A stretch of DNA of 64,000 bases from CAIWHR01 sp963724975 (GTDB lineage Bacteria; Pseudomonadota; Gammaproteobacteria; Burkholderiales; Casimicrobiaceae): the NCBI GenBank assembly GCA_963724975.1, contig CAVRXB010000001.1, forward strand, positions 372,001 to 436,000. Direction: 5' to 3'. Every line of letters begins with the position of its first letter. The first letter of the stretch is position 1. This document shows, piece after piece, positions 36,621 through 45,025 of this stretch. Both the position numbers and the translations under genes were made by a program. Under the pieces are notes generated by a model. The model saw only the letters and a list, made by a program, of their open reading frames with translations. It ran no database searches and was not told where the DNA came from.

Positions 36621-37542
36621 TCAGTCGGTCGCGGGCTTCAGTGCGCGAATTTTTGCGTAGAGCGCATCACGCGCGAGTCCGGTCGCGTCGGCGGCCACTC
36701 GTGCAGCGCGCGTCGGCGGCAGTTCTTGCGCGAGCGCTGCCAGCAGTCGATCGACGTCGAATGGTAGCGCATCGTCGTCCTTCGACGCCGTATCCGCCGG
36801 ACGATCGACGACGAGCACGAATTCGCCGCGCTGCCGATTCGGATCCGCCTCGAGCCACGCCGCCGCGCCGTCGAGCGGAAGGCGCGCAAGCGTCTCGAAT
36901 TTCTTGGTGATCTCGCGCGCAATGAAGATAGTGCGTCCGCCCCCGAGCGCTTGCGTCAATTCGGCGATCGTGCGGGCAGCGCGATGCGGGGCTTCGTAGA
37001 TGACGATTGCGAGCGGCAAACTGCGCGACCGAAGCAAGAAGCGCCCGCCGTGCTTTCGCGGCAGGCGGCAAGAAGCCCATGAAAACGAAGCGCTCGGCGT
37101 CGAGCCCCGCAGCCGAAATCGCGGCGACGGCCGCATTGGCGCCGGGAATGGGCACTACGTTCAGCCCGGCGCTCCGGATGGCGGCAACGAGTCTCGCGCC
37201 CGGGTCGCTTACTGCGGGCGTGCCTGCGTCACTCACCAACGCCACACTCTTGCCGGCACGGAGGAGGCGTTCGATATGCGCAACGCGACGCGCCTCGTTG
37301 TGCTCGTGCATGGAAAGTGGGCGTGTGGCGATGCCGTAGTGCCGCAGCAGCACTGCGGTCACGCGGGTGTCCTCGGCGGCGATGACGTCCGCGCTCCCGA
37401 GCACGTCGAGCGCGCGCAGCGTCACATCGCGCAGGTTACCGAGCGGCGTCGCGACCACATATAATGTTCCTCCCGCGGCGCTGAAGCGCGACGCAGCATC
37501 GTGCGCTGCCACCGCATCATCGCCGGACTCAGTCGCCTGCAC
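36621..37542 (-). CDS. rsmI: 16S rRNA C1402 2'-O-methyltransferase RsmI, frame broken by one +1 shift
   Basis: Tetrapyrrole-methylase-fold enzyme that methylates C1402 of 16S rRNA with S-adenosylmethionine. The first frame gives GTLYVVATPLGNLRDVTLRAL, AAEDTR, SDAGTPAVSDPGARLV and FMGFLPP. The second gives IVIYEAPHRAARTIAEL, FIAREITKKFETL and the C-terminal RsmI tail. The switch lies at the aaa run 37018-37020, where one extra base is present on this strand. Removing it joins RALLASVAQ to LPLAIVIYE and gives about 306 residues. It is divergent from lpoA with only 20 bases between, the order seen in many proteobacteria. Confidence 0.88.
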
Positions 37543-37562
37543 GTCAGATCCGCAATCGCCGC

Positions 37563-38669
37563 ATGTCCGTCCATCGCCAATGCCGCCGCGTCTTCACGCA
37601 AATCGCTTCGGCGTTTGTGGCCGCGCTCGTCGTTGCCACCTGCGCGTACCCCGCATTGTCCGCCGCGCAAACCACGCCGGCAAGGAACGACGACGAATTG
37701 ACCGCAATACCTCAGCGCGTGACGGCGTCGATCGCGCTGGTCCTGCCGCTCACGTCCGGAACGTATGGTCGCGCATCGCTCGCGGTGAAGGACGGATTTC
37801 TCGCTGCGGCCGCGGCGGCGAACGAGCACACGCTCGTGATCGCCCATGGCGACAACGATGTCGAGACCGCGTTCGCGCAGGCACGTGAGGCCGGCGCCCG
37901 CGTCATCGTCGGTCCGCTGGTGCGCGACGACGTGAAAGCGATTGCTGTGATGGGCGTCGAGTCGCCGCTGGTGCTGGCGCTGAACCAGGTGGACGAAGGC
38001 GTTACGCTCCCTCCGAACATGTTCGCGCTGACTCTCGGTGTCGAAGGTGACGCGCGGCAGCTCGCAAAGCTTGCTCGTGATTCGGGCGCACGCACGGCGG
38101 CCGTCATCAGCGTCGACACACCGCTGCATAGGCGCTTCGCCGCCGCCTTCGCCGAGACCTGGATGGCGCAGGGCGGCTCCGCTCCGATCAGCCTGCATTT
38201 CGACCGTTCGCCCGACGCGCTTGTCCTTCTCAAACGCGAGCTTGCAAGGAGGCCGGTCGATGTCGCGCTGCTCGCCGTCGACAGCGCCGACGCGGTTCTC
38301 GTCAAACCGTATCTCGGAACGATCGCCACCTACGCAGGCAGCAGCATCAACGATCGCCAGCCGCGGGAGACATTGCGTGAGCTCGAGGATGTGCGTTTCG
38401 TCGATATTCCGTGGCTCGCCAACCCCGATGCCAGGGAATTCGCGAGTATCCCGCGACCGCCTCTGTCGAGCGCAACGCTCGACCGGCTCTACGCCCTCGG
38501 CGTCGACGCTTTTCGTGTGGCCCAACGGTTTGCGGAGGGCCGCACCGACCGCGTCGAATTCGACGGCGCGACCGGCCATCTGACGCTCGATTCGACACGG
38601 CAGTTCACGCGTGAAAGCCGCGCGCTGCAGTTCAAGAGCGGCCTCGTGGTTCCGGCCGGATCACCCTGA
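37563..38669 (+). CDS. lpoA: LpoA/LppC-type penicillin-binding-protein activator
   Basis: A 368-residue exported protein of the LppC family. The signal segment runs to about residue 30 (VAALVVATCAYPALSA); VATC could be a poor lipobox, otherwise cleavage is by signal peptidase I. The body has the periplasmic-binding-protein-like fold (IALVLPLTSGTYGRASLAVKDGFL, ARVIVGPLVRDDVKAI). In E. coli LpoA activates PBP1A from the outer membrane; this protein lacks the N-terminal TPR part, as short betaproteobacterial forms do. The gene order rsmI-lpoA-yraN supports the call. Confidence 0.8.
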   Translation: MSVHRQCRRVFTQIASAFVAALVVATCAYPALSAAQTTPARNDDELTAIPQRVTASIALVLPLTSGTYGRASLAVKDGFLAAAAAANEHTLVIAHGDNDVETAFAQAREAGARVIVGPLVRDDVKAIAVMGVESPLVLALNQVDEGVTLPPNMFALTLGVEGDARQLAKLARDSGARTAAVISVDTPLHRRFAAAFAETWMAQGGSAPISLHFDRSPDALVLLKRELARRPVDVALLAVDSADAVLVKPYLGTIATYAGSSINDRQPRETLRELEDVRFVDIPWLANPDAREFASIPRPPLSSATLDRLYALGVDAFRVAQRFAEGRTDRVEFDGATGHLTLDSTRQFTRESRALQFKSGLVVPAGSP

Positions 38670-38671
38670 GC

Positions 38672-39019
38672 GTGCGCGCGCGCCACGGCGCGCAGGCCGA
38701 GACGCTGGCCGCCCTGTTCCTCGCCCGTCACGGTCTCGTGATCGTGGAGCGCAACTGGCGCCGCCGCGTCGGCGAGCTCGATCTCATCGCCCTTGATGGC
38801 GACGTGCTGGTGTTCGTCGAAGTGAGGCTCCGGCGCCGCGGCGACTTCGGCGGCGCCGCCGCGAGCATCACGGCGGCGAAACGCGCGCGGATGATCGCCG
38901 CGGCAGGTCTCTATCTCGCGCGACTCCAGCAAACTCCAGTGTGCCGATTCGATGCAATATTGCTCGATGCACTCGATCCGGCGCGTATCGAGTGGCTGCG
39001 CGACGTGGTGGCGGTGTAG
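38672..39019 (+). CDS. yraN: YraN family (UPF0102) nuclease-like protein
   Basis: A 115-residue protein with a GTG start 2 bases after the lpoA stop. It carries the restriction-endonuclease-like core of UPF0102: GAQAETLAALFLARHG, NWRRRVGELDLIALDGD and VFVEVRLRRRGDFGG, with the D/E-x-V pattern. The usual Lys is replaced by Leu in EVRLR. Function is unproven; Holliday-junction resolvase-like folds are the nearest. Conserved partner of lpoA. Confidence 0.88.
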   Translation: MRARHGAQAETLAALFLARHGLVIVERNWRRRVGELDLIALDGDVLVFVEVRLRRRGDFGGAAASITAAKRARMIAAAGLYLARLQQTPVCRFDAILLDALDPARIEWLRDVVAV

Positions 39020-39067
39020 AGGGGCCCAATCTTGCTACAATCCGCCCGAATCTCAATCGGCCGGTTC

Positions 39068-39661
39068 ATGGATCCCGTAGAACGTATCCGCACGCATTTC
39101 GCAGAGAGCGCCCGCCTGAAACAGGAAGCGGCCGAAGCACTGGCCCCGGTAATCGCGCGCGCAGCGGACGCCTTCGCCGAGTGCCTGCTTGCCGACGGCA
39201 AGATTCTCGCATGCGGCAACGGCGGGTCGGCGTGCGATGCGCAGCACTTCGCAGCAGAAATGGTCGGCCGCTTCGAGCGCGAGCGACCGGAACTTCCGGC
39301 CATATCGCTTGCCACAGACACATCGATCATGACCGCTATCGCGAACGATTATTCATTCGAGCAGATCTTCGCCAAGCAGGTTCGCGCGCTGGGTGCCAAA
39401 GGCGACGTTCTGCTCGCGATCTCGACTTCCGGCAACTCGGGCAACGTGATCGCCGCCATCGAAGCGGCGCGCGATCGTGAAATGCGCGTTGTCGCGCTGA
39501 CCGGCCGCGGTGGCGGCCGCATCGCTTCCTTGCTTGGTGAGAGCGACGTGCATCTGTGTGTCCCGCACGACCGTACCGCCCGCATCCAGGAAGTACACCT
39601 GCTGACGATTCACTGCCTCTGCGACGCGGTCGACAATGCACTGCTTGGAGAAGAGCCATGA
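39068..39661 (+). CDS. gmhA: SIS-domain phosphoheptose isomerase / DiaA-like protein
   Basis: SIS-domain protein of 197 residues. It has GNGGSACDAQHFAAEMVGRF and the phosphate loop STSGNSGNV, plus RIQEVHLLTIHCLCDAVD near the C-terminus. These residues would fit sedoheptulose-7-phosphate isomerase (GmhA). Overall likeness and the neighbourhood (yraN before, BON lipoprotein after) fit DiaA, the DnaA-binding relative. The nearby rfaE2 supports a heptose role. The ATG at 39068 is preferred over one 12 codons upstream, because it matches the family start. Confidence 0.82.
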   Translation: MDPVERIRTHFAESARLKQEAAEALAPVIARAADAFAECLLADGKILACGNGGSACDAQHFAAEMVGRFERERPELPAISLATDTSIMTAIANDYSFEQIFAKQVRALGAKGDVLLAISTSGNSGNVIAAIEAARDREMRVVALTGRGGGRIASLLGESDVHLCVPHDRTARIQEVHLLTIHCLCDAVDNALLGEEP

Positions 39662-40251
39662 CGTCCGAACCTGCGCGCCTGCGCACGACAATTCTCGTCG
39701 CGCTATGCGCCGCGATCCCGCTTCTCGACGGCTGCGCGCCGGCGGCGGTGATCGCTGTCGGCGCCGGCTACACGGCGGTCGTCGCCAATGACCAGCGCTC
39801 GACCGGCGCCCAGCTCGACGACCAGACCATCGAGATCAAGATCACGACCACTGCAGGCGGCCGCTGGGGCAGCGAGGTCCATTTGAACGCGACGAGCTAC
39901 AACGGCATCGTCCTGTTGACGGGCGAGGCGCCGTCGACGATCGTGCAGGACGAGATCACCAAGATCGCCAAATCGACCGATCGCGTGCGCATGGTGCAAA
40001 ACGAGATGGTGATCGGGCCGGCGACCGACCTCAGCGCCCGGACGAACGACACCTACATCACCTCCAAGGTCAAGACACGACTTCTCGAAGACGAGAAGCT
40101 CAAGGCGCTCTACGTGAAGGTCGTCACCGAGCGGAGCGTCGTGTACCTGATGGGGATCATGTCGCGCGAGGAGGGAACCCAGGCGGCACAGATCGCGGCG
40201 ACGACCGCGGGCGTCGCAAGAGTGGTCAAGGTGTTCGAATACAAGAACTAG
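39658..40251 (+). CDS. BON-domain outer-membrane lipoprotein (DolP/OsmY-like)
   Basis: A 197-residue lipoprotein. The signal peptide ends in the lipobox LLDGC (Cys at about residue 26). Two BON domains follow, about 50-115 (VHLNATSYNGIVLLTGEAP) and 125-190 (VKTRLLEDEKLKALYVKVVTE). BON domains bind phospholipid; DolP supports outer-membrane integrity. The ATG overlaps the stop of the SIS gene by 4 bases, so they are coupled. Confidence 0.88.
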   Translation: MTSEPARLRTTILVALCAAIPLLDGCAPAAVIAVGAGYTAVVANDQRSTGAQLDDQTIEIKITTTAGGRWGSEVHLNATSYNGIVLLTGEAPSTIVQDEITKIAKSTDRVRMVQNEMVIGPATDLSARTNDTYITSKVKTRLLEDEKLKALYVKVVTERSVVYLMGIMSREEGTQAAQIAATTAGVARVVKVFEYKN

Positions 40252-40261
40252 GGGCCTGGAA

Positions 40262-40741
40262 TTGGCGCCGCGCTACTCAGCGAAAATCGCGACGTCGGGC
40301 GACGCGCTGGAGCGTATTGCGCGGCTGCCGCGGCCACTGGTGTTCACCAACGGCGTGTTCGACGTTCTGCATCGCGGCCACGTTGCGTACCTCGAGGAAG
40401 CCCGCGCGCTTGGCGCGACGCTGGTGGTGGCGGTCAATACCGACGCCTCCGTCGCGCAGCTCGGCAAGGGGGACGATCGGCCCCTCAATCCGCTGGAAGA
40501 CCGGATGGCGGTGCTCGCTGCTCTGGCCGCGGTCGATCTCGTGGTTCCGTTCGACGCCGACACGCCGCGCGAGCTGATCATCGCGTGCCGGCCCGACATT
40601 CTTGTTAAGGGCGGCGATTACACGGCAGCCAGCACGGCGGGAGCTCCGGAGACGATCGAAGCGGGCGGCCGCTTCGTCGCCATTCCCTTCGAATACGATC
40701 GATCGACGTCCGCGCTCGTGCGCCGGATCCGCGGTAAATGA
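40262..40741 (+). CDS. rfaE2: D-glycero-beta-D-manno-heptose 1-phosphate adenylyltransferase
   Basis: Nucleotidyltransferase of 159 residues, the stand-alone second domain of HldE, making ADP-heptose for the lipopolysaccharide core. Motifs are TNGVFDVLHRGHVAYLEEA (HxGH) and RPLNPLEDRMAVLAAL, with the ILVKGGDY end. It starts at TTG 40262, 10 bases after the BON gene; no ATG fits better. The kinase half of HldE is not in the window. Confidence 0.92.
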   Translation: MAPRYSAKIATSGDALERIARLPRPLVFTNGVFDVLHRGHVAYLEEARALGATLVVAVNTDASVAQLGKGDDRPLNPLEDRMAVLAALAAVDLVVPFDADTPRELIIACRPDILVKGGDYTAASTAGAPETIEAGGRFVAIPFEYDRSTSALVRRIRGK

Positions 40742-40748
40742 CGCTTGC

Positions 40749-42566
40749 CTAACGTCTGTTGCGGCTGATGAAGTCGGCGACGATGCCCTTCTGGCTGCGG
40801 TCGATTGCGGCATCCAGCGTGCGGTCGCTCGGATCGTACTGCTTCGCTTTGCGGAATGCGTTGATCGCGTCCTGGTGATAGCCCTGCGCTTGCAGCGCTT
40901 GGCCAAGGCAGCGCCAGGCGTCGGAGTTGGAGAGCTCCAGATCGGTCCATGCCCGGCACAACTCCGCGGCACGACGCCAGTTGCCGGCCTGCAGCATCCG
41001 CGGTCCTTCGACCTTGAGCACTGCGGCGCGCGCGCGCCTGTCGGCGAACTCTGCCTCGAGCACGGGGTCGACGGGTCCGAACGACGCCTCCGGCACCCGC
41101 GCGGTGACTGCTATCGGCGACGGCGTTGCGGCCGGGGCGGGCTTGATGCCGCCGCTCACACCCGTCGTGGCCCCGCCGGAGAATCCGCGCGGAAACAGCG
41201 ATTGCGCTGACGGCAGTGCATCGGTCAGCGACGTGCGCGCCCAGGCGATCGATTGCGCCATCGGCTGGTGCCACGCAACGCCATAGAGCCAGAGCATTGC
41301 GGCTAGACCGCACACGCCGGTGACCGCGTTGAGCACGCCCGGGGGGCCATGCGTGACGAGGCAATCCTGAGCGAAGTCCCAGTCGGTCTCCTGGTTCTGC
41401 CCGACCTTCTCGTACGCAACGGCGATCAGGATCGGCGCCAGCAACGGGAAGCCGCAGCCGACCCCTTCCCACCAGACGCGGAACGCCCGCTGCAAACCGC
41501 GGCGAAGCTGCGAGCGCGTGTCTCGGCTCGCGTAGGCGTCCGAGATCGAGAACTGCAGGTAGCATCCGAACAGCCATTTGCCCGGAGTTGTCTGCAATGC
41601 GGCGATCAGCAGCGCCTCGATCGGTACCCAGGTGCCGGTGATGAGGACCGGCGCCAGCAGCGGATGTCCGACCCAGAACGCGAGCGCTTCCGGCATCGCC
41701 CCCGCTCCGCGCAGCTCGGAGAGCAATAGCGCGAGCACGAGACCCCAGATCGCGTAATCGAAAAGGCGCGCCGCGAGCCGGTTCCACGGACGCGGCTCGC
41801 TGGTGCGACCCGCTTTCGCGCGCTCGAGCTCCGCCATCCGCAGCTGAAAGATCCAGCTCGCATCTTCCTGTGGCTGATTCGTGCCCAGGAACACGCTCTT
41901 TTCGCGTCGCCAGTTGAGGATCGCGAGATCCGTTGTTGGAACCAGCACCGGAGATGGCGCCCCTTGACGTCGGCGCGACCACGCAACGCCATGGACGACG
42001 CCATAGACGATTGTCAGTACGAGGAGCGTCAACGTGAGCCAGACCAGTACCTGCTTTGCGACCAGCACGGTATCGGCGGGCGTGACCGCGACGATCGCCG
42101 CGGCGATGAAGGCGCCGAAAAGCGCACACAGCGCAGCGGTCACGAGCGTCGAACGACCGAACGACGCGACGCGCTCCGTGAGCCCCGGATGCTGAAAGAT
42201 GCGCTCCGCCGGCAACTCGCTGTCGAGGCCGGTCTCGAGTATTTCGTCCTGTTCGGGCTCGGCCTCCGGCGGTTTTACGTCGGTTTGCTCGCCCTGCTCC
42301 GCCATCGCATTGCTGACGACGTGAGCGATCCGCTGCTCGGTCGTGCCGTCCGAAACGGCGAGCTCCTCGTCGTAACGGACTCGCCGGTCATGATCTCCCA
42401 GTATGCGGCTGGCATGATTGATGAAACGTAGCGCCTCTTCGACATTGCCCTGGCCGTCGCGGGTCTTCGCGTAATATTTGCGGATCAGGCGGCGCAGCGC
42501 GGCGCGGACCTCCTCATCCGAGGCGGCCTGCGGTATGCCCAGTGCTTCGTAAAGCGTCGCTCTCAT
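40749..42566 (-). CDS. Membrane protein with degenerate J-like N-terminus, RDD domain and C-terminal TPR
   Basis: A 605-residue protein of unusual make-up. Residues 1-70 look like a DnaJ domain (LYEALGIPQAASDEEVRAALRR, LRFINHASRILGDHDRRVRYDEEL), but the HPD motif is replaced by YYAKTRDG, so Hsp70 stimulation is unlikely. Two membrane helices follow near 135-185. An RDD domain lies near 260-420, with PWNRLAARLFDYAIW and further helices. The C-terminal about 100 residues contain a TPR-like pair (AWRCLGQALQAQGYHQDAINAFRKA). No family name is certain. It is convergent with rfaE2. Confidence 0.7.
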   Translation of the reverse strand: MRATLYEALGIPQAASDEEVRAALRRLIRKYYAKTRDGQGNVEEALRFINHASRILGDHDRRVRYDEELAVSDGTTEQRIAHVVSNAMAEQGEQTDVKPPEAEPEQDEILETGLDSELPAERIFQHPGLTERVASFGRSTLVTAALCALFGAFIAAAIVAVTPADTVLVAKQVLVWLTLTLLVLTIVYGVVHGVAWSRRRQGAPSPVLVPTTDLAILNWRREKSVFLGTNQPQEDASWIFQLRMAELERAKAGRTSEPRPWNRLAARLFDYAIWGLVLALLLSELRGAGAMPEALAFWVGHPLLAPVLITGTWVPIEALLIAALQTTPGKWLFGCYLQFSISDAYASRDTRSQLRRGLQRAFRVWWEGVGCGFPLLAPILIAVAYEKVGQNQETDWDFAQDCLVTHGPPGVLNAVTGVCGLAAMLWLYGVAWHQPMAQSIAWARTSLTDALPSAQSLFPRGFSGGATTGVSGGIKPAPAATPSPIAVTARVPEASFGPVDPVLEAEFADRRARAAVLKVEGPRMLQAGNWRRAAELCRAWTDLELSNSDAWRCLGQALQAQGYHQDAINAFRKAKQYDPSDRTLDAAIDRSQKGIVADFISRNRR

Positions 42567-42707
42567 CTCGTGGACGGCCTGCCGAAAAGGCGCCGCCTTG
42601 GTGCAGGAATCTTCGGGGAAATCACCTTCTTAAGCAAGGGGAGGTAAGCAAGAAGCAGGCCGAATTGGGGGAATTCCACCGAATTCGGCAGGAAACCCTC
42701 GCAAATG

Positions 42708-42736
42708 AAAAGGGCAGCTCGAAAGCTGCCCTTTTT
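42708..42736 (-). terminator. Intrinsic terminator of the rpsP-rimM-trmD-rplS operon
   Basis: Stem agggcagct/agctgccct with a cgaa tetraloop (42711-42719 and 42724-42732), flanked by a-run and t-run on either side (aaaa ... ttttt). It lies 18 bases after the rplS stop on the leftward strand. The symmetrical flanks would let it work in both directions. Confidence 0.88.
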
Positions 42737-42753
42737 GCGCGCTGCACAGTGCC

Positions 42754-43134
42754 CTATTCCGTCGCCTTGTCCTTGTGCGTGTGCGCGAGCTTCTCGCGAA
42801 TCCGCGCGGACTTGCCCGACCGGTCACGCAGGTAGTAGAGCTTGGCGCGACGCACATCCCCCTTGCGCTTCACTTCGATCGAGGCGAGGAGCGGCGAGTA
42901 GGTCTGAAACGTGCGCTCGACGCCTTCCCCGCTCGAGATCTTGCGGACGACGAACGAGGAGTTGAGACCGCGATTGCGCTTCGCGATGACTACACCTTCG
43001 TAGGCTTGCACTCGCTTGCGCTCGCCCTCGACGACACTCACGTTGACGATGACCGTATCGCCCGGCGCGAAATCGGGAATCGTCTTCCCGAGTCGCGCCA
43101 TTTCTTCCTTCTCCAGCGTTTCGATGATGTTCAT
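42754..43134 (-). CDS. rplS: 50S ribosomal protein L19
   Basis: Ribosomal protein at the 30S/50S interface, 126 residues. It starts MNIIETLEKEEMARLGKTIP and has the conserved FAPGDTVIVNVSVVEG, RGLNSSFVVRKISSGEGVER and AKLYYLRDRSGKSARI. It is the last gene of the conserved rpsP-rimM-trmD-rplS operon, 100 bases after trmD, and has its own terminator. Confidence 0.98.
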   Translation of the reverse strand: MNIIETLEKEEMARLGKTIPDFAPGDTVIVNVSVVEGERKRVQAYEGVVIAKRNRGLNSSFVVRKISSGEGVERTFQTYSPLLASIEVKRKGDVRRAKLYYLRDRSGKSARIREKLAHTHKDKATE

Positions 43135-43234
43135 GCTTAGCTCCGTTCATTGCGTTGTGGCGAGCAGCGCAGGGCAATCCCTGATGCGCGCGCTTTGTTC
43201 GACACGGCGACCGTCTCGCGTCGCCGCTTTGCTG

Positions 43235-43999
43235 CTACTGCTGCTGCTGCGACGAGCGCTCATAGTCCGCGAGCAATGCCGCTTCTTCCTTCGACAGGGT
43301 CCGATCTTGCAGCAAGCCGGGCCGTCGTTCCTTTGTTCTGCCCAGGGATTGCATGAGCCGCCACCGGCGAATGTCCTCATGGTGCCCGGAGAGCAACACC
43401 TGCGGCACACTTCCGCCTTCATAGCACTCCGGCCGCGTGTAATGCGGCCAATCGAGCAGCCCCGCGACGAACGAATCCTGCGCCGCTGACTCCGCATCGT
43501 TCAGCACACCCGGGCGCTGCCGGACGACCGCATCGATCAGCATCAGCGCCGGAAGCTCGCCGCCCGACACGACGAAATCGCCAATCGCGATCTCCTCGTC
43601 GACTTCGCGCGCAACAAAGCGCTCGTCAATTCCCTCGTACCTGCCCGCTACCAAAACATACGCCGTCTCCGGCGCTGAAGCCAGTTCTGTCACGCGGCGG
43701 TGCATCAGTGGAGCGCCCGACGGCGACAGGTGTATGGTTCGTGTCGTCGTGTATCCCGCGCTGCGCTGCGCGGCACGCGCCGCCGCTACCGCCTTTGCTA
43801 GCGGTTCCGCCAGCATCACCATCCCCGGCCCGCCGCCATACGGGCGGTCGTCGACAGTCCGGTAGTTGTCCGTCGAGAAATCGCGCGGATTCCACGTCCC
43901 GAGCTGCCACAACCCACGCTCCAACGCACGGCCGGTAACGCCGAACCGCGACGCGTGATCGACCAGCTCCGGAAACAGTGTGACGACGTCGAACCGCAT
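43235..43999 (-). CDS. trmD: tRNA (guanine-37-N1)-methyltransferase TrmD
   Basis: SPOUT-family enzyme of 254 residues that methylates G37 of tRNAs. Knot motifs are seen: YVLVAGRYEGIDERF, IGDFVVSGGELPALMLIDAV and RQRPGVLND. The N-terminus MRFDVVTLFPELVD is typical. The C-terminus ends in a glutamine run (SSQQQQ) encoded by a short CAG-like repeat. It follows rimM by 10 bases. Confidence 0.97.
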   Translation of the reverse strand: MRFDVVTLFPELVDHASRFGVTGRALERGLWQLGTWNPRDFSTDNYRTVDDRPYGGGPGMVMLAEPLAKAVAAARAAQRSAGYTTTRTIHLSPSGAPLMHRRVTELASAPETAYVLVAGRYEGIDERFVAREVDEEIAIGDFVVSGGELPALMLIDAVVRQRPGVLNDAESAAQDSFVAGLLDWPHYTRPECYEGGSVPQVLLSGHHEDIRRWRLMQSLGRTKERRPGLLQDRTLSKEEAALLADYERSSQQQQ

Positions 44000-44009
44000 C
44001 GGTCACCGC

Positions 44010-44540
44010 TTAATAGTCTTCACCCCAATCGACATCGATCCGCCGTGCCTTCAGATCGACGCGCTCGACAATCGCCGGCACGTACGGAATCAGCCGCGCT
44101 GGTCCCGTTGCGCCCACGACCCGCAAAAGCGGATGTGCGCCGTGCTCGAGGACCTCCGCAACGTTCCCGAGCGTGACGCCCTGGCGGTTGACCACTTCGA
44201 GACCTTCGAGGTCGACCCAGTAAATCTCATCCTTCTTGGCACGCGGAAGCGCCGCGCGCGAAACACCGATGTCTGCGCCGCGCAACAAGAGCGCCTCTTC
44301 GCGGTTCGCAACACCCGAAATTGCAACCAGCAAAACACCCGAATGCATGCGGCCGGCTGTCTGCTGCACTTCGCGCCACTTCGTTCCGCGCGCGTCGCGC
44401 ACCCACCAGTTCTTGTAATCGAGCAGCGCCGCAGGGATTTCCGAAACCGGCCTGATCTTGACCCAACCGCGGACACCATGGGGCGCCATGATTCGGCCCA
44501 TCACGACGATGTCTTCCGCCTCTGGGGTCGCCGGCGGCAC
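44010..44540 (-). CDS. rimM: 16S rRNA processing protein RimM
   Basis: Ribosome maturation factor of 176 residues. The N-terminal RimM domain starts with MGRIMAPHGVRGWVKIRP; the PRC-barrel follows from about residue 98 (DEIYWVDLEGLEVVN, LGNVAEVLEHGAHPLL, RLIPYVPAIVERVDL). It binds S19 during 30S head assembly. It lies between rpsP (22 bases) and trmD (10 bases). Confidence 0.96.
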   Translation of the reverse strand: MPPATPEAEDIVVMGRIMAPHGVRGWVKIRPVSEIPAALLDYKNWWVRDARGTKWREVQQTAGRMHSGVLLVAISGVANREEALLLRGADIGVSRAALPRAKKDEIYWVDLEGLEVVNRQGVTLGNVAEVLEHGAHPLLRVVGATGPARLIPYVPAIVERVDLKARRIDVDWGEDY

Positions 44541-44562
44541 GGAACCGGTGGCGTCGGCGATG

Positions 44563-44838
44563 TCAGGCCGCCGCAGGCTCGGCTGTCGCCTTTGCAGGCG
44601 CCGCCGATTTCTTCACGAGTCCCGCCACTGTGTCGGACAGCTTCGCCCCCCGTTCCTGCCAGAAGCTGATGCGTTCCTGCGAAATGCGCAGCGCTTCTTC
44701 ACCTTCGCCGGCAATCGGGTTGTAGAAACCCACGCGCTCGATAAAGCGCCCGTCGCGGCGATTGTGCGAATCGGTGACGATGATGTTGAAGAAGGGGCGC
44801 TTCTTGGCACCCCCGCGGGCAAGCCGAATGATGACCAT
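44563..44838 (-). CDS. rpsP: 30S ribosomal protein S16
   Basis: Ribosomal protein of 91 residues from the ATG at 44838. It starts MVIIRLARGGAKKRPFFNII and has DSRNRRDGRFIERVGFYNP-like DSHNRRDGRFIERVGFYNP. An Ala/Lys-rich tail ends the protein. A longer in-frame reading upstream would cross a strong promoter and is rejected. It is the first gene of the rpsP-rimM-trmD-rplS operon. Confidence 0.98.
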   Translation of the reverse strand: MVIIRLARGGAKKRPFFNIIVTDSHNRRDGRFIERVGFYNPIAGEGEEALRISQERISFWQERGAKLSDTVAGLVKKSAAPAKATAEPAAA

Positions 44839-44872
44839 GTCCAGTGCGTCCGTAAGCGGAGAAAAGTCTTTA

Positions 44873-44902
44873 ATTATACGAGGAAAATGACCATCGCGGC
44901 AA
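44873..44902 (-). promoter_or_regulatory. Sigma-70 promoter of the rpsP operon
   Basis: Read leftward: -35 TTGCCG (44902-44897), 18-base spacer, -10 TATAAT, a perfect match (44878-44873). The expected start near 44866 gives a leader of about 28 bases before the rpsP ATG. The AT-rich patch stands out in a GC-rich setting. Confidence 0.75.
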
Positions 44903-45025
44903 GATCGCCGCGGCGAACGCGGCGACTCCGCTCGCGCCACCCGTCGCGAGCCGAAATTTGCAGCAAGCACATGATTCTAAACGACGTTATCAGAGCCGCA
45001 GCCCCGTGACGTTCGTCACTACCGG

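Noticed and set aside
40618..42129. Minus-strand 503-codon frame overlapping the J-like/RDD gene
   Set aside because: Out-of-frame shadow, Arg-rich and lacking the membrane and RDD features seen in the chosen frame.
43235..43262. CAG-like triplet repeat at the trmD 3' end as a phase-variable tract
   Set aside because: Only a few repeats with interruptions, and length change would merely alter a short C-terminal glutamine tail.
45006..45019. Hairpin gtgacg/cgtcac after ffh as a terminator
   Set aside because: Short stem, two-base loop and no T-run on the relevant strand.
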